Assembly (NCBI RefSeq): GCF_001045465.1
Contig: NZ_LFND01000003.1
Coordinates: 1,054,001 to 1,118,000, forward strand
Direction of reading: 5' to 3'
DNA length: 64,000 bases
Source of the DNA: Chryseobacterium angstadtii
GTDB lineage: Bacteria; Bacteroidota; Bacteroidia; Flavobacteriales; Weeksellaceae
The position numbers were made by a program, and so were the translations under genes. How positions within the stretch are numbered: position 1 is the first letter of the stretch; the number at the start of each line of letters is the position of its first letter. Of the stretch, positions 57,877 to 64,000 are shown one piece after another. A model generated the notes under the pieces. The model ran no database searches. It saw only the letters and a list, made by a program, of their open reading frames with translations, and was not told the origin of the DNA.

Positions 57877-57916
57877 ACAACCAACTAAGCAGTCCGTATA
57901 AATAGATAGATAGTAG

Positions 57917-57956
57917 GAAAGGTTCCGTTCATTTGAGCGGGACTTTTCTGTTTTTT
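57917..57956 (+). terminator. Terminator of the leucine operon
   Basis: GTTCCGTTC (57922-57930) and GAGCGGGAC (57935-57943) form a 9-bp stem with two G-U pairs, extended by AAA/TTT flanks, then CTGTTTTTT. Confidence 0.7.
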
Positions 57957-58197
57957 GAAATTGCATGGTTTGTGACAAAGAACATTTTTTTAACCACAAA
58001 AGGCACAAAAGTTTTTACACTTTACCTATTTTGAAGTTAAGCAAAATGCGGAAAGAGAGTACGCATAAGTCTTTTTAAAAATCAAAGATTTTTTAAGCAA
58101 CGGTCCAATATTTTAGAAAAAATCTGCATCACCCGAAAAATCTGCGTAAAAAATTATTTTAAGCATTTAAGTTTCAAAAGCTTTGGAACCTTCCCAT

Positions 58198-58223
58198 TGG
58201 TGGCTGAGGCACTCGAAGCCACC
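58198..58223 (-). repeat. Fourth copy of the 26-nt interspersed repeat
   Basis: TGGTGGCTGAGGCACTCG then AAGCCACC: one mismatch from the reverse complement of the copy at 33174-33199. It lies in the repeat-rich leuB/small-ORF gap. Confidence 0.8.
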
Positions 58224-58269
58224 ATAGCCAAATTAAAGTGCCTTTTATGGTTGAAAGACGGTCCAATAA

Positions 58270-58303
58270 AAAAGGTTCCGCGTCATATGAAGCAGAACCT
58301 TTT
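58270..58303 (-). terminator. Terminator of the 58.3-60.1 kb gene unit
   Basis: AAAAGGTTC (58270-58278) and GAACCTTTT (58295-58303) pair, with more partial pairing inside (CGCG/AGCA). A T-run follows on the minus strand. Confidence 0.75.
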
Positions 58304-58307
58304 GGTT

Positions 58308-58490
58308 TTATTTTTTGGTATTATCCGTTTTCCCCGACTTGTTTTTTGAAGATTTCTGAATATCTTCTTTATCTATATCAGGCGGATTGCTTTTTTCTGA
58401 GGAAGCAGGAATATTCTGAAAATCCTGATTTTGCTTTTTCGTTTCTGCTGAATTGGCAGATTCTTTCTTTTTGTTGTCTTTTGAATCCAT
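58308..58490 (-). CDS. Small hydrophilic, probably disordered protein
   Basis: 60 residues, almost only Lys, Glu, Asp, Ser, Asn and Gln (MDSKDNKKKESANSAETKK; KSSKNKSGKTDNTKK), so it should be disordered. Its stop is followed by a strong terminator and its start is 12 bases after the DUF4230 stop, which supports it as a real last gene of the unit. No family recognised. Confidence 0.6.
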   Translation of the reverse strand: MDSKDNKKKESANSAETKKQNQDFQNIPASSEKSNPPDIDKEDIQKSSKNKSGKTDNTKK

Positions 58491-58502
58491 AGCTTTATAT
58501 TT

Positions 58503-59108
58503 TTAGAGTCCTAAAACACCGAGCTTGCCGGTCTCATCTTCTATGGTATAATTCAAAGCTTTTGCCAAAACGAAAATATTATTAAGATTTTCCATTAATT
58601 GTTTGCGTCCTTCTGTTCTCAATTGATTCTGATTAACAGAATTTATAGCACTTTCTTTCGCTTTCTGAGTCACATTTTTAATGTCCTTTTCTGAAATTCT
58701 ATTGAAAAAAGAATCATCCAGCGACTGAATTTCAACGCTTGGCGTAATTCTTATATCTGCATCAGGAAGTTCCGTAATCACCAGCTTTTTCTTGATGGAG
58801 TCTACTTCAATCTTCATTTTGTTAAGATCATAGGAAACCTGTGCATTGGTTTTGGTATACGTAATAATACTGTTGTTTGAAACTTCTTTTCCAAACATTT
58901 CATAGCCCATTTTAGTTTTCTGCATGCTGGAAATATTCTGCTCCAGAACCACCATTTTATTCATTTTGGAGATTTGGTTAGTCAGAATATAGTAATCCGA
59001 TTTTTCTGTTTTTCCACCCAGATTTAAACAGGATTTAAGTCCGAAAAAAAGGATCAGCATAACGAGAATTCCCGCTGCGAATGATATAATTACTTTATAA
59101 TTTCTCAA
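58503..59108 (-). CDS. DUF4230 domain protein
   Basis: 201 residues. One N-terminal membrane anchor (about 6-26, VIISFAAGILVMLILFFGL). The periplasmic remainder matches DUF4230: MVVLEQNISSMQKTK, IITYTKTNAQVSYDLNKMKIEVD, KKLVITELPDADI. Function unknown. It starts two bases after the thioredoxin-like gene stop, so it is co-translated with it. Confidence 0.85.
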   Translation of the reverse strand: MRNYKVIISFAAGILVMLILFFGLKSCLNLGGKTEKSDYYILTNQISKMNKMVVLEQNISSMQKTKMGYEMFGKEVSNNSIITYTKTNAQVSYDLNKMKIEVDSIKKKLVITELPDADIRITPSVEIQSLDDSFFNRISEKDIKNVTQKAKESAINSVNQNQLRTEGRKQLMENLNNIFVLAKALNYTIEDETGKLGVLGL

Positions 59109-59110
59109 TG

Positions 59111-59677
59111 TTATTTGCTAAAAATTTCTTTGATTACAGAGCTGTCATCTTTTTTCAGGATCTCAACCAGATCTCTTTCTATACAACCTGACGTTGGCAT
59201 TTCTATGATTCTTCCGACCTCCTTACCGTATTTTTCTACGATAATGGTAGGAACTTTCTGGATATTATAGCGTACTTCGTCTCCTGTAGGAGATTCTTTT
59301 TTACGGTTCACAGCAATGATAGACAGTTTATTATCCGAATATTTCAGTTCCTCCAGAATTTTCATCAGCCTTGGAAAGTCCCTGTGGCTGTCTTCGCACC
59401 AGGTTCCCATAAAAACAACAAGGGAATAGGTGTTGAATTTGGCTTTTCTTAATTCACTGATTGCTTTCTGGTCTATAGCATATTCATCATGTTCCTTCAC
59501 GTACCAGTCTGCATAAGGCGCTTTCAGGAACTGGTCTTTCAACTGATTCCCTAAAAGCATTTTACCGTCATTCTGAGTTTCTACTTCACGGTTCATTACC
59601 ACTTTTTGGGCACTGAGCTGCTGAGAAGCCAAAAACAGGCCTGAAACGGCAACAATCTGGGTAATAAATTTCTTCAT
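59111..59677 (-). CDS. Exported thioredoxin-like protein
   Basis: 188 residues; signal peptide about 1-23 (QQLSAQ). The thioredoxin fold has LVVFMGTWCEDSHRDFPRLMKILEEL, where the active site reads W-C-E-D-S: only one cysteine, with serine or aspartate in place of the second. IQKVPTIIVEKYGKEVGRI contains the cis-proline. Another cysteine occurs in SGCIERDL. A classical CXXC disulfide exchange is therefore unlikely; it may reduce or bind thiols by one cysteine. It is part of the four-gene unit. Confidence 0.85.
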   Translation of the reverse strand: MKKFITQIVAVSGLFLASQQLSAQKVVMNREVETQNDGKMLLGNQLKDQFLKAPYADWYVKEHDEYAIDQKAISELRKAKFNTYSLVVFMGTWCEDSHRDFPRLMKILEELKYSDNKLSIIAVNRKKESPTGDEVRYNIQKVPTIIVEKYGKEVGRIIEMPTSGCIERDLVEILKKDDSSVIKEIFSK

Positions 59678-59678
59678 A

Positions 59679-60146
59679 TTATTTTTCGATAATGGTTTTT
59701 AAATCAGCAGGAGAGTAGTACTTATTTTTCAGAACTTTATGGTCTGCCTTTCTGTACACATTGAATTTTTCTCCTGATTTTTCATAAAAAGATTCAACCT
59801 CTTTTTCCTTATAGAAAGCTACAGTTTCTTCCGCCTGTTCTTCATTGTCGCAAGCTTTAGACATATTGGAACGCTGTACTTCGTTGAATAGCTCTACAAA
59901 TTTATTGCCAAGTCCGAATTCCAGTACCGCACCGCTTAAAACATACTGAAGATCGCAAAGAGCATCAGCAATTTCTACAATATTATTATCGGCAATAGCC
60001 TGTTTTAATTCGTTTAACTCTTCCTGAAGAAGTTCAACTCTTAGGTCGCATCTCTCCTGGGAAGGAATCTGTGGGATATCTAAAATAGGGGCTTTAAAAG
60101 TAGTGTGGAATTCTGCAACTTGGTTCAGACTGTCAATTTTATCCAT
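59679..60146 (-). CDS. MazG/phosphoribosyl-ATP pyrophosphohydrolase-like nucleotide pyrophosphatase
   Basis: 155 residues. An all-alpha NTP pyrophosphohydrolase: LRVELLQEELNELKQAI carries the EExxE-type magnesium motif and IVEIADALCDLQYVLSGAVLEFG the second EIADAxxD motif. Typical of the nucleoside triphosphate pyrophosphohydrolase family (MazG/HisE-like) that removes unwanted nucleotides. First gene of the unit with the thioredoxin-like and DUF4230 genes (one- and two-base gaps). Confidence 0.85.
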   Translation of the reverse strand: MDKIDSLNQVAEFHTTFKAPILDIPQIPSQERCDLRVELLQEELNELKQAIADNNIVEIADALCDLQYVLSGAVLEFGLGNKFVELFNEVQRSNMSKACDNEEQAEETVAFYKEKEVESFYEKSGEKFNVYRKADHKVLKNKYYSPADLKTIIEK

Positions 60147-60248
60147 GAATTTTATTATTTACAGCAAAGATAGAAAACGATTTTGGAAATTGATAATGCA
60201 GACGGCATATATATCGGTTTAAATAACTCCAGTTTGATTGAACTGAAC

Positions 60249-60280
60249 AAAAAATCCACAGTTTAGACTGCGGATTTTTT
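60249..60280 (-). terminator. Terminator after the TNT locus
   Basis: AAAAATCCACAGT pairs with ACTGCGGATTTTT; the one imperfect position is a G-U pair in the minus-strand transcript. T-run follows. Confidence 0.8.
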
Positions 60281-60320
60281 TAATTCAGAATCGTCCTTTT
60301 GATGAAAAATACATTTACTT

Positions 60321-60740
60321 CTATTCTGCTTCCTCATATTTCCAGACTCCGGAAATGTGTAACAGAGTTAATCCCGGCTGTTTTTCGCCATATCCGAATA
60401 CACATATATACTTCGCAAAGCATGATTGGCATTGTGTTCCGAAATATAGGGTAGGTAAGTCCTGTACCGTTAATTCTCCAAAATGGATCATTCCTTTGGA
60501 TGTTTCAGTGACTATTTTGTTCTTTAATAATTCACTTCCGGATACCACTTTATTTTCATGATACATCTGAAAAATCGGAAATCCTGATTGATACGGTGTA
60601 ATTTCTATGGTATTTTTACGACCACAATCGCAACAGGTGAATTCTGTTGTGGCAGAATGAGTAATTTCATCATTGCTGAAAGAATTTTTTGCCACAAAAG
60701 CCTGCCTGCCTATATGTATTTTCTTTGATATCGGATACAT
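60321..60740 (-). CDS. Zinc-ribbon-like protein, candidate immunity partner of the TNT lipoprotein
   Basis: 139 residues, no signal peptide, so cytoplasmic. Two CxxC knuckles, TCCDCG (C36/C39) and TQCQSC (C104/C107), could bind one zinc. The part between them is beta-rich (EITPYQSGFPIFQMYHENKV). No family recognised. It starts 10 bases after the stop of the TNT-domain gene and shares its terminator, as immunity genes do. Immunity is inferred from this layout only. Confidence 0.6.
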   Translation of the reverse strand: MYPISKKIHIGRQAFVAKNSFSNDEITHSATTEFTCCDCGRKNTIEITPYQSGFPIFQMYHENKVVSGSELLKNKIVTETSKGMIHFGELTVQDLPTLYFGTQCQSCFAKYICVFGYGEKQPGLTLLHISGVWKYEEAE

Positions 60741-60750
60741 CTGAGTTGAT

Positions 60751-61461
60751 TTATTGCTGAATAACGGTGCCTGCTAAGTTATTATATTTTCCGCTGGGAC
60801 TTCTTTTAATGGTGATTTTTATATATCCTTCCTGTGCCAGTTTGTTCCATGTCTTCTGGTAGCCTGTTGCAACATCAATAGGGATTTTCCACATCGTCTG
60901 TTTACCGCCACCGGCCTGATTAAACCAGGGAATAATGTCGCCTACCTGAGATTTGAAAGGAAGTAAATTATTCAGAACGTCTATTTCATAATAAAAATCA
61001 TACTTGTTTTCAGGCTGGTTTAGTGCTCTTTGTGTAAAAGTATAGGCATATCCGTTAATGATTGGGCTGGTAAAACTACCTCCTAACGTAGGAATTCCTG
61101 TCCCATCATAGTTTCCGATAGCGCCACTATAACGGTCGAATTTCTGTCCGGCCTGAAAAGAAACATCATCATAGATGTTGTACCCGCCATTGGCAGGAGG
61201 CCAGCCGCCGTTTAGTTTATTAGCATTAAACAATGCTTCCAGTTCGCTCCATTTCCCTTGTTTGTATAAATCAAATACCTGACTTCTAAGGGTTGGACTT
61301 ACGGTTCCAGCCGGATCATAGGTTAAAGCAAGCTCATCAGCGCTTTTGTAAAATACGTGGGTGACGCCGGAATTGTTAACTTCATCTTCTCTGTCTGAGC
61401 TGCATGCCAGCGAAGAAAAGACCGTCACAAATAGAAAAATGTACTTAAATAAATGTTTCAT
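60751..61461 (-). CDS. Lipoprotein with a TNT (tuberculosis necrotizing toxin)-type NAD glycohydrolase domain
   Basis: 236 residues. Lipobox SLAC (C20) is followed by the acidic SSDREDE, a surface-export-like signal. Residues about 83-195 match the TNT fold: GGWPPANGGY, then FDRYSG (R110, Y111), GSFTSP, YYEIDVLNNLLPF and IPWFNQAGGGKQTMWKIP (Q188). The Arg-Tyr and Gln positions are those needed by the Mycobacterium toxin to cleave NAD to nicotinamide and ADP-ribose. Family assignment is by motif order from memory. Activity, export and toxicity are inferred. Confidence 0.7.
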   Translation of the reverse strand: MKHLFKYIFLFVTVFSSLACSSDREDEVNNSGVTHVFYKSADELALTYDPAGTVSPTLRSQVFDLYKQGKWSELEALFNANKLNGGWPPANGGYNIYDDVSFQAGQKFDRYSGAIGNYDGTGIPTLGGSFTSPIINGYAYTFTQRALNQPENKYDFYYEIDVLNNLLPFKSQVGDIIPWFNQAGGGKQTMWKIPIDVATGYQKTWNKLAQEGYIKITIKRSPSGKYNNLAGTVIQQ

Positions 61462-61943
61462 AATAAAAGTTTTAATGGTTTTAGTTTTTTAGTTTTTCTG
61501 AAAGTATGTAAATTATTCCTCCTGTTATGATCAGGAGTTATAATGAGATAAAAAAAGCCTGATGATGGAAGTAGATTTGTGGTTTTGTAGAATAATTGTA
61601 TCAAATTTTTATTATTCTTTTAAAATCTGTTTTTGAATTATAGTATAGCTACCGATCTGATAAACTTACCAATTCAGTCTCAGTTTTTTTTGAATTAAAA
61701 CGGATTCAACGGTACTACGGAAGAATAGTTTTGAGGGATAAATTTAAATCAAAAAACAAAAAATAGCAAATGTTTTAAAATAAAATATTATGAATGAATT
61801 AAAATGAATAATCAATTTAGATTGAGTGACAAATAATCATTTATACTGAACTATTTGACTTCTGAAGGAAATTTATCATATCATCATTTATAAAAAAAGA
61901 CCGCTCAATACTGAACGGCCTTTCCAATCATATGCAGATACAA
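61462..61943. other. AT-rich intergenic region between two minus-strand genes
   Basis: 482 bases. Near the TNT gene start there is a small stem, CTCCTG (61519-61524) with CAGGAG (61532-61537), that could be an operator or attenuator. The remaining sequence is AT-rich and carries the terminator of the reprolysin gene at its far end. No gene or RNA is supported. Confidence 0.5.
61898..61923 (-). terminator. Terminator after the reprolysin-like peptidase
   Basis: AAAGACCGCTCA and TGAACGGCCTTT pair; the two imperfect pairs become G-U on the minus-strand transcript, which continues with a T-run. Confidence 0.75.
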
Positions 61944-64000
61944 TTAATTTTTAATAAACCTTTTGGAAAATTCTCCTACCTGAATTACATAAGCTCCTTT
62001 GATCAATTTGCTTACATTTACGCTGCCTCTTTCCAGTTTTCCTGAAGTGATTAGTTTGCCGGACATATCGAAGATCTTATACTCCTCAGAGGTGGTGTTG
62101 GAAATATTCAGAATATCTTTTACCGGGTTAGGATATACTTTGATATCTGTATGCGTTTCTTTCGTTTCCTGAACTGCTTTTGCTGCACTGGCATTCACTT
62201 TAATATTAGCATTGTTCACGTCAAAGAAAATGTGATTAGACCCTTTCACCATAATTCTTCCTGTTGTAGTGGCTGCATTAGGAATGGTTACCGTCTGAGA
62301 TCCGTCATTAGGTGTTGCTGCAAGTAGGGTAGTCCATGTATTTCCGCTGTCTGTTGACCAAAGTATATCAACATTTGCTGCATTTACTCCATTGGTTGTT
62401 GTTCCTGCTACATTCCAGCTTACGGTTTGAGAAGTTCCTCCGGTGTAGGTCACTGCCGAATTTTGAGTGGTGATATTAAATGGTCCGGCAGTTCCATTTA
62501 CCATTATTTTTGCATCATCAGAATTATTTCCGGAACCTCCCGCTCTGTTATCACGAACTGTAAATCTGAAATTCAATGATCGGGCTACATTGGATAGAGC
62601 TTCTACCGTAATTTCTGAACCTGCAGTAGTCGTTGCTCCGGTTAATATGGATTCCATTCTCGGGAAATACCTTACAGGAGAGGTTGTTGGGGTCCATGAC
62701 CTGAAAGTAGGGCCTGTTGTTTTCGTGGCACTTGCTCCTGAGCTTGTTCCTGTTTGTGAAGCAGATGCGCTATCCATCTGTTCCCAGATATAGGTTAATG
62801 AATCTCCGTTAGCATCTGTTCCCGTACCTTTCAGCATGAATGGAGTTCCCTTTGGAATTGTATAATCAAGGCCTGCATTTGCTGTAGGAATTGAATTTCC
62901 TGTGGCAGTTGTAACGGGGCATGTTTTGGTTTTAACATTATCCGTAATTTGCTGGATACTGGCGGCGTGGAAAAATGCATCTGAATGGGGCTGCACATCC
63001 TGAGCTGTAATTCCTGCATACCCCATAATGGTAGATCCGGAACCCGGTTCCACATTAACTCCTGTTTGTTCGTTACGATGAGAATAGGTATGATTTCCTC
63101 CAAACTGGTGTCCTAGCTCATGGGCAACATAATCAATATCAAAAGTATCGCCTGAAGGTGGAAAATTAGGAGAAGAATTTACGCTGCCTGTGGCCGGAGA
63201 TGTAATTCCGCTTCCTTTACCATTCTCACAAACACAGCCAATACAGCCTGAATTTCCACCTCCTCCGGAAGCACCAAATAAATGGCCGACATCGTAATTC
63301 GCTTCACCAATGATATTAGTGATGGTGGTTTGAAGTTGTGAATTCCATGAGGATGGAGGAGAAGAAGGGCTTGTAACTGTTGAATAGGGATCCGAAGCAG
63401 CATTTGTATATATCAAAGCATCTGTATTCCCAATAAGAACCATTCGTACAGCCATATCTTTTTCAAATACACCATTTACGCGGGTCATGGTGTTATTCAT
63501 GGCTGCCAGTGCATTGGTTTTGGTTCCTCCAAAATAAGCAGTATATTCTCCGGTAGTGGAAAGAGCCAGCCTGAACGTTCTCAATTTAGCATCATCTGCA
63601 TTGGGCCTTGCAGCCATATCGGAATTGGTTACCCCTTTTTGAGCGACGTCAATAACTGTACATTCGAATGTGTTGAGATTGTCTTTTTTATCAGATTTCT
63701 TGTATACTACATAAGAAGAAAGATCTTTAGTATACGGCTCAATGAAAACAGCGGATTTGTTTCCGTAAATTTCCATAGAAGAAAGACCTAGCGGGGAAAC
63801 ACTGAAATAAACCGTAGAACTTGGATCTTCTACGTTTTCGCCTATGTATGATTTAATATCCGGATATTTCGCAGCAAGTTCAGGGGCAAGATTTGAATTT
63901 TCCGTAACCTTAAAGTTTTCCATTCTCCCTTCAGAATTAGGAAGGGAAATAATGATTCCTGAATTCTTTCCCTCTAGATTTCTTTTGGGTGCTGTAGATA
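61944..64000 (-). CDS. Secreted reprolysin-like zinc metallopeptidase with T9SS domain (N-terminus beyond window)
   Basis: At least 684 residues. The ATG at 63923 is not the true start: the frame stays open to the window edge with in-family sequence (KNSGIIISLPNSEGRMENF). A propeptide-like region leads to the metzincin motif VAHELGHQFGGNHTYS (HExxHxxGxxH) and the Met-turn region STIMGYAGI. Then come an Ig-like/PKD-type part (ANAGLDYTIPKGTPFMLKG) and a fibronectin-like part. The C-terminus VYPNPVKDILNISN to KRFIKN is a type A T9SS sorting domain. The signal peptide must lie beyond the window. Confidence 0.93.
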   Translation of the reverse strand, partial: STAPKRNLEGKNSGIIISLPNSEGRMENFKVTENSNLAPELAAKYPDIKSYIGENVEDPSSTVYFSVSPLGLSSMEIYGNKSAVFIEPYTKDLSSYVVYKKSDKKDNLNTFECTVIDVAQKGVTNSDMAARPNADDAKLRTFRLALSTTGEYTAYFGGTKTNALAAMNNTMTRVNGVFEKDMAVRMVLIGNTDALIYTNAASDPYSTVTSPSSPPSSWNSQLQTTITNIIGEANYDVGHLFGASGGGGNSGCIGCVCENGKGSGITSPATGSVNSSPNFPPSGDTFDIDYVAHELGHQFGGNHTYSHRNEQTGVNVEPGSGSTIMGYAGITAQDVQPHSDAFFHAASIQQITDNVKTKTCPVTTATGNSIPTANAGLDYTIPKGTPFMLKGTGTDANGDSLTYIWEQMDSASASQTGTSSGASATKTTGPTFRSWTPTTSPVRYFPRMESILTGATTTAGSEITVEALSNVARSLNFRFTVRDNRAGGSGNNSDDAKIMVNGTAGPFNITTQNSAVTYTGGTSQTVSWNVAGTTTNGVNAANVDILWSTDSGNTWTTLLAATPNDGSQTVTIPNAATTTGRIMVKGSNHIFFDVNNANIKVNASAAKAVQETKETHTDIKVYPNPVKDILNISNTTSEEYKIFDMSGKLITSGKLERGSVNVSKLIKGAYVIQVGEFSKRFIKN

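Larger units (their letters stand above)
57877..58307. other. Intergenic region of repeat remnants
   Basis: 431 bases. After the leu terminator it holds a CCACAAAAGGCACAAAAG stretch (about 57993-58010), an AAAATCTGC word pair (about 58120-58150) like the 27001-27166 elements, the fourth 26-nt repeat copy at 58198-58223, and a minus-strand terminator at 58270-58303. No gene is supported. Confidence 0.6.

Noticed and set aside
58238..58492. 84-residue plus-strand reading frame
   Set aside because: It lies opposite the small hydrophilic protein gene and crosses that gene's terminator; composition is unlike a real protein of this organism, and gene order favours the minus strand.
63921..63923. 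True start of the reprolysin-like peptidase at the ATG
   Set aside because: The frame is open through the window edge with family-like sequence and the ATG lacks a signal peptide after it, which a T9SS cargo needs.

Overview
The window looks like a chromosomal segment of a low-GC Bacteroidota of the Flavobacteriia, most likely Chryseobacterium or a close relative in the Weeksellaceae. The grounds are: AT-rich codon use; promoters of the TTG-N19/20-TANNTTTG type; several secreted proteins ending in a type IX secretion (T9SS) sorting domain; GLPGLI, HYC_CC_PP and DUF3347 family proteins; a 'MKNLKKLSRKELK' bacteriocin-like leader; a cysteate synthase-like plus acyltransferase-like pair as expected for sulfonolipids; and Kdo-type LPS genes. 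No rRNA, tRNA, prophage, insertion sequence or CRISPR array was recognised.

Layout. 1-6.7 kb: the tail of an aminotransferase, a membrane protein, kdsB, a LolA-like exported protein, a lipoprotein glutathione peroxidase, an NAD(P)-binding protein, a YjbR-type protein, a bacteriocin-like peptide followed by a GLPGLI protein, and ribF. 6.9-12 kb: atpD-atpC, an exported unknown and a B12-type radical SAM protein. 12.5-18.5 kb: a large secreted calcium-repeat protein with an internal duplication, a secreted partner, a Crp/Fnr regulator with two downstream genes, and a DMT transporter. 18.6-21 kb: the probable sulfonolipid base pair. 21-28 kb: two GT-C type membrane glycosyltransferases, DUF1697 and kdsA. 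28-34.3 kb: a TonB-dependent receptor and a copper-handling locus (HYC_CC_PP, DUF3347, modular multicopper oxidase). 34.3-36.2 kb: a Kdo/WaaP-like kinase and a GT9 glycosyltransferase. 37.3-45.8 kb: an S9 peptidase, a flavin monooxygenase, a GNAT enzyme, a lipoprotein and three tandem secreted M28 peptidases. 46-50.5 kb: thrS-infC and rpmI-rplT, separated by an alpha/beta hydrolase. 50.8-53.4 kb: an M19 dipeptidase and a helical-repeat protein. 53.6-57.9 kb: the leuACDB operon. 58.3-60.1 kb: a tight four-gene unit. 60.3-61.5 kb: a TNT-type NAD glycohydrolase lipoprotein with a possible immunity partner. 61.9-64 kb: a secreted reprolysin-like protease that runs off the window.

Functional themes are the cell envelope (Kdo supply, LPS modification, sulfonolipid, GT-C enzymes), secreted proteolysis through T9SS, copper handling and leucine synthesis. 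Intergenic DNA carries several families of short degenerate inverted repeats. One 26-nt family also occurs in frame inside the multicopper oxidase, and a 62-nt direct repeat shows a base change in one arm matched by a compensating change in the other. The most attractive candidates for a little-described system are the TNT lipoprotein pair and the bacteriocin-like peptide/GLPGLI pair.
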